Made by a program: the position numbers and the translations under genes
Assembly (NCBI RefSeq): GCF_000423925.1
Contig: NZ_AUIX01000008.1
Span: 124,001-188,000, forward strand
DNA from: Butyrivibrio sp. VCD2006
GTDB taxonomy: Bacteria; Bacillota; Clostridia; Lachnospirales; Lachnospiraceae
DNA: 64,000 nucleotides
Direction: 5' to 3'
Part shown: piece by piece, positions 35,941 to 44,579 of the stretch
How positions within the stretch are numbered: position 1 is the first letter of the stretch
Layout of the letters: every line of letters starts with the position of its first letter
Notes under the pieces: generated by a model
Told to the model about the DNA's origin: nothing
The model's database searches: none
Seen by the model: the letters and a program-made list of their open reading frames with translations, nothing else

Positions 35941-37350
35941 ATGAAAGCTAATGAAAAAACAATGGACAAAATAGTTGCACTTGCCAAGGGAAGAGGATTT
36001 ATCTATCCCGGTAGTGAGATTTATGGCGGACTTGCCAATACATGGGATTACGGTAATCTTGGTGTTGAATTCAAAAACAATGTTAAGAAGGCATGGTGGC
36101 AGAAATTCGTTCAGGAGAACCCTTACAATGTCGGCGTTGACTGCGCTATTCTTATGAACCCTCAGACATGGGTTGCTTCAGGTCATCTTGGTGGATTCTC
36201 AGATCCTCTTATGGATTGTAAAGAGTGCCATGAGAGATTCAGAGCAGACAAGATCATTGAGGATTTTGCTGCTGAGAATGGCATCAAGCTTGAGACTTCT
36301 GTAGATGGTTGGTCACACGAAGAGATGGAGAACTTCATCAAGGAGCACAGCGTTCCCTGCCCGTCTTGTGGTAAGCATGACTTTACACCTATCAGAGAGT
36401 TCAACCTTATGTTCAAGACTTTCCAGGGTGTTACTGAGGATGCTAAGGACACTGTATATCTTCGTCCCGAGACAGCACAGGGTATATTCGTAAACTTCAA
36501 GAATGTACAGCGCACATCACGTAAGAAGGTTCCGTTTGGTATCTGCCAGATCGGTAAGAGCTTCCGTAACGAGATCACACCCGGTAACTTCACTTTCAGA
36601 ACCAGAGAGTTTGAGCAGATGGAGCTTGAGTTCTTCTGCAAGCCCGGCACACAGACCGAGTGGTTTGAATACTGGAGAAAGACATGCTATGAATGGCTTC
36701 TTTCACTTGGAATCAAGGAAGAGAACTTAAGACTTCGTGACCATGATCCGGAAGAGCTTTCATTCTACAGTGATCATACTACTGATATCGAGTATGCATT
36801 CCCCTTCACAGATTGGGGTGAGCTTTGGGGAATCGCTTCAAGAACTGATTATGACCTTACAAGACATCAGGAGACTTCCGGTGAGCCTATGGAGTACTTT
36901 GATGATGAGGCTAAGGAGAAGTACATTCCTTACGTCGTTGAGCCTTCACTTGGTGCAGACCGTGTAACTCTTGCATTCCTTTGCGAAGCTTATGATGAGG
37001 AGAACCTTGGAACAGAAGAAGCACCTGATATGCGTACAGTACTTCGTTTCCATCCTGCACTTGCACCTATCAAGATCGGTATTCTTCCTCTTTCCAAGAA
37101 GCTCAATGAGGGTGCTGAGAAGATTTATGCTAAGCTTTCCAAGAAGTACAACTGCGAGTTTGATGACAGAGGTAACATCGGTAAGAGATACCGCAGACAG
37201 GATGAGATTGGTACACCTTTCTGCGTAACCTATGACTTTGACTCCGAGACAGATGGAAAGGTTACAGTACGTTTCCGTGACAGCATGGAGCAGGAGAGAA
37301 TCGCAATCGACGAGCTCGAGGCATTCTTCTCAGATAAATTCGATTTTTGA
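35941..37350 (+). CDS. glyS: Glycine--tRNA ligase, single-chain type
   Basis: This class II synthetase is of the homodimeric type found in eukaryotes, archaea and many Gram-positives, not the two-subunit form. The start at 35941 ([20 protein letters not shown]) has AAAGAGG upstream. An in-frame ATG at 35893 lies in the twin-hairpin region and is unlikely. Class II motifs are visible: motif 2 [25 protein letters not shown], and motif 3 with [14 protein letters not shown]. The anticodon-binding domain follows ([13 protein letters not shown]). Length 469 residues is normal. alaS follows after a repeat array. Confidence 0.97.
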   Translation: MKANEKTMDKIVALAKGRGFIYPGSEIYGGLANTWDYGNLGVEFKNNVKKAWWQKFVQENPYNVGVDCAILMNPQTWVASGHLGGFSDPLMDCKECHERFRADKIIEDFAAENGIKLETSVDGWSHEEMENFIKEHSVPCPSCGKHDFTPIREFNLMFKTFQGVTEDAKDTVYLRPETAQGIFVNFKNVQRTSRKKVPFGICQIGKSFRNEITPGNFTFRTREFEQMELEFFCKPGTQTEWFEYWRKTCYEWLLSLGIKEENLRLRDHDPEELSFYSDHTTDIEYAFPFTDWGELWGIASRTDYDLTRHQETSGEPMEYFDDEAKEKYIPYVVEPSLGADRVTLAFLCEAYDEENLGTEEAPDMRTVLRFHPALAPIKIGILPLSKKLNEGAEKIYAKLSKKYNCEFDDRGNIGKRYRRQDEIGTPFCVTYDFDSETDGKVTVRFRDSMEQERIAIDELEAFFSDKFDF

Positions 37351-37373
37351 TTTTGAGAAAATATAAAGCATTT

Positions 37374-37587
37374 CCCATAAGGGAAGATGATTAAAACCCT
37401 TCAAGAAGGGGAGATAATTAAAAACCTTCAAGAAGGGAAGATAATTAAAAACCTTCAAGAAGGGAAGATAATTAAAAACCTTCAAGGAGGGAAGATAATT
37501 AAAAACCTTCAAGAAGGGAAGATAATTAAAAACCTTCAAGGAGGGAAGATGATTAAAACCCTTCAAGGAGGGAAGATGATTAAAAAT
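37374..37587. repeat. Tandem array of seven 27-base hairpin repeats
   Basis: Seven contiguous units start at 37384, 37411, 37438, 37465, 37492, 37519 and 37546. An eighth is partial. Each holds ATTAAAAACCTTC, AA and GAAGG (or GGAGG), forming a tiny hairpin. A related hairpin (TTCCC-ATA-AGGGAA) precedes unit 1. The array fills the gap between glyS and alaS and runs into REP-like copy 2. Because 27 is a multiple of three, reading frames stay open across it. There are no unique spacers, so it is not a CRISPR array. Confidence 0.92.
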
Positions 37588-37634
37588 CCCTGCCTTCTCC
37601 CTTTGGGAGAAGGTGCCCGAAGGGCGGATGAGGG
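37588..37634. repeat. REP-like two-hairpin element, copy 2
   Basis: CCTTCTCCC (37593-37601), loop TTT, GGGAGAAGG (37605-37613) form the first hairpin. GCCC (37615-37618), loop GAA, GGGC (37622-37625) form the second, and GGATGAGGG follows (37626-37634). Compared with copy 1 at 20113-20156, the first stem and the tail are identical. The second stem has an A-T pair changed to C-G and is one pair shorter. Confidence 0.87.
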
Positions 37635-37652
37635 TTAAAAAGGAGTATGGAA

Positions 37653-40307
37653 ATGAAACAATTTACAGCTAACGAACTTCGCAAAGCATGGAAACAGTTC
37701 TATATCGACCGCGGACATGTTGATTGTGGCGCTGTTTCACTTGTATCCGACGGATCAACAGGCGTTATGTTTAACGTTGCAGGAATGCAGCCTCTTATGC
37801 CTTATCTGCTTGGTAAAAAGCATCCTCTCGGAACACGTCTTTGCAACGTTCAGGGTTGCGTTAGAACCAACGATATAGATTCAGTAGGTGATAAGAGCCA
37901 TGGTACATTCTTTGAAATGATGGGAAGCTGGTCACTTGGTGACTACTTTAAAAAAGAGCGTTGCCAGTGGAGCTATGAGCTTTTGACAGAACTCTTTGGC
38001 TTTGATGCTGATCATCTTGCAGCTACCGTTTTTGCAGGAGATGAGAATGCTCCCAGAGACGAGGAGGGTGCTAAGTATCGTATAGAGTCAGGTTTTAAGC
38101 CTGAGAATATTTTCTATCTTCCTGCCGAGGATAACTGGTGGGGACTTGAATATGGTCCCTGTGGTCCTGACAGTGAGATGTTCTATGTAAAGGATATACC
38201 GGATTGCGGTCCTGATTGTGGTCCTGGTTGCCATTGTGGTAAGTACACTGAGATCGGTAACGACGTTTTCATGCAGTATGAGAAGCACCACGATGGTCAC
38301 CTTACACCTCTTTCTCAGAAGAACGTTGATACAGGTTGGGGACTTGAGCGTATTCTTGCATTCCTTAATGGTGTTGATGATGTTTACAAGATCGATCTTC
38401 ACGCACCTGTAATCGCTTATATTGAGAAGGAAAGCGGAATCAAGTACGAAGCTGATGAGAAGACTACAAGATCAATGAGAATTCTTGCAGATCATACACG
38501 TACTTCAGTAATGCTCATCGGAGACGAGGCTAAGCTTCTTCCTTCCAACACCGGTGCCGGATATATTCTTAGAAGACTTATCCGTCGTGCTGTAAGACAT
38601 GCTAGAACACTTGGACTTGGCAAAAATCAGATTCTTGGTGTAGCGCAGATTTATATTGATGAATATAAAGAGAGCTATGAGCATCTTGCAAAGAATGAGA
38701 AGTTCGTTCTTACTGAGCTTGAGAGAGAGATTACACGTTTCGAGTCAACACTTGAAAACGGTATGAAGGAATTTAAGAAGATCCTTGATCAGACATCTTC
38801 TGAAGGTAAGAAGGAAATCGTAGGAAAGGATGCATTCTTCCTTTATGATACATTTGGTTTCCCTGTAGAGCTTACTGTAGAGCTTGCACAGGAAGAAGGC
38901 TTTAGCGTTGATGAGAAGGGCTTTGCTGAATCCATGGAAGAGCAGAAGCAGAAGGCCAGAGATAATCAGAACTTCTCAGCTAAGCTTACAACAGGTGTAG
39001 GTGTATTTGATGAGCTTGATGAGTCTGTAACAACAGAATTCCTTGGTTATGAAGTTCTTAGCTGCGATGGAACAGTTGTGGCTATGGCAGGTGCTGAGGC
39101 ACTTGTAGATGAGCTTACAGAAGGCCAGCAGGGCACAATTATCACTGACAAAACTACATTCTACGGTACAATGGGTGGCCAGGTAGGAGATATCGGTGAG
39201 ATCATCGGTCCTGACGGATCAAAGTTCGTTGTATCTGAGGCTATTAAGGTTGCAGGCGGCAGAACTGCTCATGTGGGTGAGGTTGTAAGTGGAAGCTTTA
39301 AGACTTCTGATAAGGTATCACTTAATGTTGATACTGAGAACCGCGCTAAGACATGCCGTAACCACTCCGCAACACATCTTCTTCAGAAGGCACTTCAGGA
39401 AGTTCTTGGCGATGGAGTAGAACAGGCAGGTTCCTATCAGGATCCCGATAAGACAAGATTCGACTTTAGCTATCATCAGGCAATGACAGCTGATGAGATT
39501 CAGAAGGTTGAAGATATTGTCAATGAGAAGATTTTGTCTGCACTTCCTGTAGATACTAAGGTAATGTCAATTGACGAGGCTAAGAAGACCGGAGCAATGG
39601 CTCTGTTTGGTGAGAAATACGGTGAAACAGTAAGAGTTGTTAACATGGGTGATTTCTCTATCGAACTTTGTGGCGGTACTCACGTTGCAAACACAAGTCA
39701 CATCGGTCTTTTCAAGGTTGTATCTGAGAGTGGTGTTGCTGCAGGCGTTCGTCGTATCGAAGCTCTTACAGGTAATAATGCAAGAGCATACTATGAGAAT
39801 GCTATGTCAAATCTTGGAAATGCTGCAAAGACATTTAAGACAAATCCTGCTGACCTTGTTGATCACATTAAGAAGCTTCAGGAAGAACTCAAGGCTCTTA
39901 AGAGTGAGAACGAGTCATTAAAGAGCAAAGAAGCTCAGGCTGCTCTTGGTGATGTAATGGACAGCGTAATTGATGTTAAGGGCGTTAAGCTTATCGCTCA
40001 GAGCGTTAAGGGCGTTGATATGAATGGTCTTAGAGATCTTGGAGATCAGCTCAAGACTAAGCTTTCAGAAGGTGTAGTTGTTCTTGTTTCTGAGAATGAT
40101 GGCAAGGTTAACCTTATGGCTATGGCAACTGACGGAGCTATTGCCAAGGGCGCACACGCAGGTAATCTTGTAAAGGCTATCGCAGGTAAAGTTGGCGGTG
40201 GCGGCGGCGGACGTCCCAATATGGCTCAGGCAGGTGGTAAGAATCCTGCAGGTATTCCTGATGCTATTGCTGAAGCTGAGAAAACACTTGATACGCAAAT
40301 CAAATAA
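37653..40307 (+). CDS. alaS: Alanine--tRNA ligase
   Basis: This full-length class II AlaRS has 884 residues. The catalytic core starts with NELRKAWKQFYIDRGH. The editing domain keeps the zinc ligands in NHSATHLL and CGGTHV. The C-terminal DHHA1 part ends in a Gly-rich GGGGGGRP segment. The start at 37653 is preferred because AGGAG lies seven bases upstream; the in-frame ATG at 37647 is only one base from that site. The gene begins about 20 bases after REP-like copy 2, so any transcript from glyS would pass through the repeats. No clear terminator follows. Confidence 0.98.
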   Translation: MKQFTANELRKAWKQFYIDRGHVDCGAVSLVSDGSTGVMFNVAGMQPLMPYLLGKKHPLGTRLCNVQGCVRTNDIDSVGDKSHGTFFEMMGSWSLGDYFKKERCQWSYELLTELFGFDADHLAATVFAGDENAPRDEEGAKYRIESGFKPENIFYLPAEDNWWGLEYGPCGPDSEMFYVKDIPDCGPDCGPGCHCGKYTEIGNDVFMQYEKHHDGHLTPLSQKNVDTGWGLERILAFLNGVDDVYKIDLHAPVIAYIEKESGIKYEADEKTTRSMRILADHTRTSVMLIGDEAKLLPSNTGAGYILRRLIRRAVRHARTLGLGKNQILGVAQIYIDEYKESYEHLAKNEKFVLTELEREITRFESTLENGMKEFKKILDQTSSEGKKEIVGKDAFFLYDTFGFPVELTVELAQEEGFSVDEKGFAESMEEQKQKARDNQNFSAKLTTGVGVFDELDESVTTEFLGYEVLSCDGTVVAMAGAEALVDELTEGQQGTIITDKTTFYGTMGGQVGDIGEIIGPDGSKFVVSEAIKVAGGRTAHVGEVVSGSFKTSDKVSLNVDTENRAKTCRNHSATHLLQKALQEVLGDGVEQAGSYQDPDKTRFDFSYHQAMTADEIQKVEDIVNEKILSALPVDTKVMSIDEAKKTGAMALFGEKYGETVRVVNMGDFSIELCGGTHVANTSHIGLFKVVSESGVAAGVRRIEALTGNNARAYYENAMSNLGNAAKTFKTNPADLVDHIKKLQEELKALKSENESLKSKEAQAALGDVMDSVIDVKGVKLIAQSVKGVDMNGLRDLGDQLKTKLSEGVVVLVSENDGKVNLMAMATDGAIAKGAHAGNLVKAIAGKVGGGGGGRPNMAQAGGKNPAGIPDAIAEAEKTLDTQIK

Positions 40308-40365
40308 CTAAATATCGAAATAACGATTATTGATAAAAATCTAATAAACCCTTATATTTTTGTGC

Positions 40366-40393
40366 TTGACGGGTTGAAAAATTATGGTATAAT
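40366..40393 (+). promoter_or_regulatory. Sigma-A promoter of rpsU
   Basis: TTGACG (40366-40371), 16 bases, then TATAAT (40388-40393). The leader to rpsU is roughly 80 bases and ends in a GGAGG run. Confidence 0.8.
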
Positions 40394-40478
40394 CTATAGA
40401 TGTTATGTGAATAAATACATGACAAATAACCCTGGACATCCGTTAAGGAAGGGTCTGAAGGGAGGGTAAGAGTAAAGA

Positions 40479-40655
40479 ATGTCAACAGTTATTGTAAAAG
40501 AAAATGAAACTTTAGACAGCGCACTTCGTCGCTTCAAGAGAAGCTGTGCTAAGGCTGGCATCCAGCAGGAGATTCGTAAAAGAGAACATTACGAGAAGCC
40601 AAGCGTAAAGCGCAAGAAGAAGTCTGAAGCAGCTAGAAAACGTAAATATAATTAA
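40479..40655 (+). CDS. rpsU: Small ribosomal subunit protein bS21
   Basis: This is a 58-residue, very basic protein beginning [19 protein letters not shown], followed by [23 protein letters not shown] and a Lys/Arg-rich tail, all typical of bS21. It takes part in initiation on the 30S subunit. It has its own promoter, GGAGG in the leader and a terminator eight bases after the stop, so it is a monocistronic unit. It is short and easily missed. Confidence 0.97.
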   Translation: MSTVIVKENETLDSALRRFKRSCAKAGIQQEIRKREHYEKPSVKRKKKSEAARKRKYN

Positions 40656-40663
40656 TAAAAACA

Positions 40664-40696
40664 AGTCCTTGGTTTTATAATCAAGGACTATTTTTA
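40664..40696 (+). terminator. Rho-independent terminator after rpsU
   Basis: AGTCCTTG (40664-40671) pairs with CAAGGACT (40682-40689), followed by ATTTTTAT. Confidence 0.85.
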
Positions 40697-40711
40697 TCTT
40701 ACAGGATTTTT

Positions 40712-41581
40712 ATGGCGTATATTATTTTATTTGTTATAGCTCTACTGGTAATATTCGTGATCGCTGTAATACATCACGATATGAACAATTTTATAGTTAC
40801 CAGATATGAGGTTCATTCGGATAAATTGAAAAAAGATGCTGTTTTCTGTTTGCTTTCAGACCTGCATGAAAATTCTTTTGGGGAAGGTAACTGCAGACTA
40901 ATAAAGGCAATAGACGATATATCACCGGATGTTATTCTGATAGCAGGTGACATGCTTACGGCATCTCAGGAGCTTGGACTGAACAGATATAAAGAAATAG
41001 CAGATTTTGTAGCCGAGCTTTGTTCCAGATATCCTGTTTATGCAGCTAACGGCAATCATGAAAATAAAATGGATATCCTTGAGGGTTTTAAACAAATAGC
41101 ATATCGTGGGTATGAAAAAAAGATAACTGATGCCGGATGTGTTGTTTTAAGAAACCAAGGGACTTACCTTGAAGATTTGAATATGGAGATTCATGGCCTG
41201 GAACTTGGACATGAGTTCTTTAGAAAAATAATTAAATACAAAATGCCGGAAGGATATATAGAGCAGTTTTTCGGCGTGCCCTGTGCAGATAGATTTCAGC
41301 TTCTTATTGCTCATAACCCGATCTTTTTTGACAGATACAAGGAATGGGGAGCGGATCTGACAGTATCGGGACATGTCCATGGCGGAATTATTAGACTTCC
41401 TATTCTTGGAGGCGTGATTTCACCGGCACTTACACTTTTCCCTAAGTATGATGGGGGATTGTATGAGATTGGCGAGTCCAAAATGATTCTCAGCAAAGGA
41501 CTTTCAACTCACTCTATCAGAGTCAGGTTTAATAATCCCGGTGAAATATGCGTGATAAACCTGATTGCGGATAAAAAATAA
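40712..41581 (+). CDS. Membrane-anchored metallophosphoesterase (YkuE/YaeI-like)
   Basis: One N-terminal transmembrane helix (about residues 3-22) anchors a calcineurin-like phosphoesterase. Metal-binding motifs are SDLHEN, AGDM, NGNHEN, AHNP and SGHVHGG. Members of this group, such as YaeI, act on phosphate esters at the membrane surface. The substrate here cannot be told. It is unrelated in detail to the phosphoesterase at 12044. scpA follows after 17 bases, so the genes may share a transcript. Confidence 0.87.
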   Translation: MAYIILFVIALLVIFVIAVIHHDMNNFIVTRYEVHSDKLKKDAVFCLLSDLHENSFGEGNCRLIKAIDDISPDVILIAGDMLTASQELGLNRYKEIADFVAELCSRYPVYAANGNHENKMDILEGFKQIAYRGYEKKITDAGCVVLRNQGTYLEDLNMEIHGLELGHEFFRKIIKYKMPEGYIEQFFGVPCADRFQLLIAHNPIFFDRYKEWGADLTVSGHVHGGIIRLPILGGVISPALTLFPKYDGGLYEIGESKMILSKGLSTHSIRVRFNNPGEICVINLIADKK

Positions 41582-41598
41582 ATACAAGAGGAATAATA

Positions 41599-42351
41599 AT
41601 GGCGCTTGAAGTTAAGCTGCAGGTTTTTGAGGGGCCTCTGGATCTGCTTCTTCACCTTATTGATAAGAACAAAATAGACATCTATGATATTCCGATAGCT
41701 GTTATTACAGAGCAATATATGGAATACATCAGAGCGATGAAGAAGGATGATATGGAAGTTACCAGTGAATTCCTTGTAATGGCAGCAACTCTGGTAGATA
41801 TAAAATGCAAAATGCTTCTTCCCAAGGAAGTTAATGAAGAGGGAGAAGAGGAAGATCCGAGAGCAGAGCTTGTTGAAAAGCTTTTGGAATACAAGATGTA
41901 TAAATACATGGCAGATGAGCTGAGAGACCGTCAGATGAATGCCGACACTCATATGTTCCGTAAGAAAAACATCCCGGATGAAGTTATGTCCTATGAGGAA
42001 CCAATCGACTATGATGCTCTTTTGGGTGATGCCAATCTGTCGAAGCTTAACGAGATTTTTCAGGCACTGCTTAGGAGACAGGAGGATAAGGTCGATCCTA
42101 TCAGAAGTAAATTCGGTAAGATTGAAAAGGAATCCGTTGACCTTGACCAGAAGACTTTATATGTCAAGGCTTACATAAGAGAGCATGACAGATTCAGCTT
42201 TAAGCAGCTTCTTGAGAAACAGGGAAGCAAGGTGGAGATTATCGTAACCTTCCTGGTTATCTTAGAAGCGATGAAGATTGGAGAAATCATGATAGAGCAG
42301 GATGAGACCTTCGGTGATATTATGATCACTTCAAATATTGCAGTAAAGTGA
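41599..42351 (+). CDS. scpA: Segregation and condensation protein A
   Basis: This is the kleisin subunit of the SMC-ScpAB complex that compacts and separates chromosomes. The N-terminus has the family pattern LQVFEGPLDLLLHLIDKNKIDIYDIPIA. A helical linker (ATLVDIKCKMLLP) and a C-terminal winged helix (VEIIVTFLVILEAMKIGEI) follow. Length 250 is normal. scpB starts seven bases after its stop. The smc gene is not in the window. Confidence 0.96.
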   Translation: MALEVKLQVFEGPLDLLLHLIDKNKIDIYDIPIAVITEQYMEYIRAMKKDDMEVTSEFLVMAATLVDIKCKMLLPKEVNEEGEEEDPRAELVEKLLEYKMYKYMADELRDRQMNADTHMFRKKNIPDEVMSYEEPIDYDALLGDANLSKLNEIFQALLRRQEDKVDPIRSKFGKIEKESVDLDQKTLYVKAYIREHDRFSFKQLLEKQGSKVEIIVTFLVILEAMKIGEIMIEQDETFGDIMITSNIAVK

Positions 42352-42358
42352 GGATGAG

Positions 42359-42928
42359 ATGAAAAGAGAAGAGGGAGCAGCAGCTATTGAAGCGATCCTT
42401 TTTACCATGGGTGATTCCGTGAGTGTTGCAGCTATATGCAATGCACTTGATGAAGACCTTAAAGATGTAAGGGATCAGATCAAATATTTAAAAGAAAAAT
42501 ACGAAAAAAGCGACAGCGGAATAGGTCTTATAGAGCTTGAGGATTCAATTCAGCTTTGCACTAAAAGTGATATGTATGAGTATCTGATCAAGGTTGCTAA
42601 GACACCTAAGAAGATTACACTTACAGATGCACTTATGGAGACGCTTTCAATAATTGCCTATAAGCAGCCCATCACAAGACTTGATGTAGAGAGAATCCGT
42701 GGTGTTAACAGCGATCATGCGGTTAATCGTCTTGTTGAATTTAATCTTGTGCAGGAGCTTGGAAGACTTGATGCTCCTGGAAGGCCGCTTCTTTTCGGCA
42801 CAACGGAGCAGTTTCTTAGAAGCTTTGGAGTGAAGTCTCTTGAGGAGCTTCCTTCGCTGGATGCGGTGCGAGTTGAAGAGTTTAAACAGGAAGCTGAACA
42901 AGAGATAAGTGTCAAGCTGGATATATAA
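42359..42928 (+). CDS. scpB: Segregation and condensation protein B
   Basis: This is the partner of ScpA, with two winged-helix domains. It shows AAIEAILFTMGDSVSV at the start, TLTDALMETLSIIAYKQPITRLDVERIRGVNSD in the middle and LVQELGRLDAPGRPLLFGTT near the end, all standard. 189 residues is normal. AGGATGAG precedes the ATG. A hairpin terminator follows. Confidence 0.96.
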   Translation: MKREEGAAAIEAILFTMGDSVSVAAICNALDEDLKDVRDQIKYLKEKYEKSDSGIGLIELEDSIQLCTKSDMYEYLIKVAKTPKKITLTDALMETLSIIAYKQPITRLDVERIRGVNSDHAVNRLVEFNLVQELGRLDAPGRPLLFGTTEQFLRSFGVKSLEELPSLDAVRVEEFKQEAEQEISVKLDI

Positions 42929-42988
42929 AAACAAGGCTTTATTATTTTTTAATAATTCTAATAAAAAATGCATAAAAAAGCGCAGAAA

Positions 42989-43023
42989 ATAAGGGTATGG
43001 AGTATTCTCCATGCCCTTTATTT
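42989..43023 (+). terminator. Rho-independent terminator after scpB
   Basis: A stem of about 12 pairs (42991-43002 with 43007-43018, one T-G) with a TATT loop is followed by TTATTT. The T run is short, so strength is uncertain. Confidence 0.65.
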
Positions 43024-43054
43024 GTGCTATACTATAACATGACTTAAGTTGTGG

Positions 43055-43127
43055 TTTTTGCGCTATGAAAATATCTCCGTTTTTTTATAGCCAAAAACAA
43101 AATGCCACTTAATAATATATTACGGAG
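43055..43127 (+). promoter_or_regulatory. Leader hairpin with a possible anti-ribosome-site segment, decarboxylase operon
   Basis: TTTTTG and GCTAT (43055-43066) pair with ATAGC and CAAAAA (43087-43097), leaving one bulged C. The loop carries CTCCGT (43075-43080), the exact complement of ACGGAG (43122-43127) in the ribosome site of the first gene. The leader could therefore either expose or block translation. This is read from complementarity only. Confidence 0.35.
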
Positions 43128-43135
43128 GTGAAGAA

Positions 43136-44566
43136 ATGAGTAGTTCTTCTCAGGCAAGTCAGAGAATCTTTTCTCTGCTTGATGAAAACAGTTTCGTTGA
43201 AATCGGCGCTCAGGTGAAAGCAAGAAGCACGGATTTCAATCTGAAGCAGACAGAGACACCCTCTGATGGTGTAGTAACCGGCTATGGCGTAATCGGCGGT
43301 AAGCTTGTATACGTTTATGCGCAGGATGCTTCCGTCCTTGGTGGTTCTGTAGGAGAGATGCATGCTAAGAAAATAGCAGGTCTCTATGATATGGCTCTTA
43401 AGATGGGAGCACCTGTAATCGGTCTTATTGATTCAGCAGGACTTCGTCTTCAGGAGGCAACTGATGCACTTAATGCATTCGGCGAGATCTATCGCAGACA
43501 GGTAAGTGCTTCAGGAGTGGTTCCGCAGATCACAGCTATTCTTGGATCATGCGGTGGCGGTCTTGCACTTTTCCCCACAATGACAGATTTTACATTTATG
43601 GAAGAAAAGAGTGGTAAGCTCTTTGTTAATTCTCCCAATGTCCTTGAAGGTAACAGCAAGGAGAAGTGTGACACATCATCTGCTGCATGGCAGGGTAGTG
43701 AGGCAGGAAATGTTGATGTTGTAGCTGACGAGCAGTCACTTTATGCTCAGATTAGAGAACTCGTTTCACTTCTTCCTTCCAACAACGAAGATACAGAGAG
43801 CTTTGATGAGTGCGCAGACGATCTTAACCGCGTATGCGAGAATCTCGATGGTAGCGTAGATGATCCCGCACTTATGCTCAGACAGATTTCCGATAACGGA
43901 ATCTTCTTTGAGACAAAGAGAGATTACGCTAAGGAAATGGTAACAGGTTTCATCAAGCTTAATGGTGCAACTGTTGGTGTTATCGCTAACAGAAGCGTTG
44001 TTTATGATGAAAAGGGTGAAGTAGCAGAGAAGTTTGATAATGTTCTTACAGCTCATGCATGCAATAAGGCTGCAGACCTTGTAAGCTTCTGTGATGCATT
44101 TGAGATTCCCGTTCTTTCACTTACAAACGTGAAGGGCTTTGGCGCAACAAAGTGCGATGAGAGACATGTTGCTAAGAGTGCAGCTAAGCTTGTTGCTGCT
44201 CTTGCTGCTGCAACAGTGCCGAAGGTAAATGTTGTAACTGGCAAGGCATATGGCAGTGCTTATGTTGTAATGAACTCTAAGGCAATCGGTTCTGATATGA
44301 CATTTGCTTGGCCTGATGCCGAGATCGGAACAATGAATGCTGAGCACGCTGCTAAGATCATTGCTGATGGTAAGGATTCAGCTACTGTTGCTGATACAGC
44401 TGCTGCTTACGAAAAACTCCAGAACAATGTAGAGAGTGCTGCAGGAAGAGGATATGTAGATGCTATCATCAGTGCTGCAGATACAAGAAAATATGTAATA
44501 GGAGCTTTTGAAATGCTTTACAGCAAGCGTGAAGATCGCCCTGTAAGGAAGCATACTACAGTATAA
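43136..44566 (+). CDS. Carboxyltransferase subunit of the acyl-CoA decarboxylase type (MmdA/12S-like)
   Basis: This is a crotonase-fold, biotin-dependent acyl-CoA carboxyltransferase. It shows the tandem carboxyltransferase layout: GGSVGEMHAKKIAGLYDMA and IDSAGLRLQEA in the first half, and EIPVLSLTNVKGFG, KAYGSAYVVMNSKAIG and AWPDAEIGTM in the second. Relatives are the alpha subunits of methylmalonyl-CoA and glutaconyl-CoA decarboxylase and the transcarboxylase 12S subunit. At 476 residues it is somewhat short. The acyl-CoA substrate is not clear from sequence. It heads an operon with gamma, biotin-carrier and beta subunits and an OadA-like subunit. GGAGGTG precedes the ATG. Confidence 0.88.
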   Translation: MSSSSQASQRIFSLLDENSFVEIGAQVKARSTDFNLKQTETPSDGVVTGYGVIGGKLVYVYAQDASVLGGSVGEMHAKKIAGLYDMALKMGAPVIGLIDSAGLRLQEATDALNAFGEIYRRQVSASGVVPQITAILGSCGGGLALFPTMTDFTFMEEKSGKLFVNSPNVLEGNSKEKCDTSSAAWQGSEAGNVDVVADEQSLYAQIRELVSLLPSNNEDTESFDECADDLNRVCENLDGSVDDPALMLRQISDNGIFFETKRDYAKEMVTGFIKLNGATVGVIANRSVVYDEKGEVAEKFDNVLTAHACNKAADLVSFCDAFEIPVLSLTNVKGFGATKCDERHVAKSAAKLVAALAAATVPKVNVVTGKAYGSAYVVMNSKAIGSDMTFAWPDAEIGTMNAEHAAKIIADGKDSATVADTAAAYEKLQNNVESAAGRGYVDAIISAADTRKYVIGAFEMLYSKREDRPVRKHTTV

Positions 44567-44579
44567 GGAGGAGCGCACA

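Noticed and set aside
37387..37638. Open frame of repeated nine-residue units in the 27-base array
   Set aside because: It stays open only because 27 is a multiple of three; the opposite strand is open as well. It overlaps the REP-like element and shows no independent coding sign.
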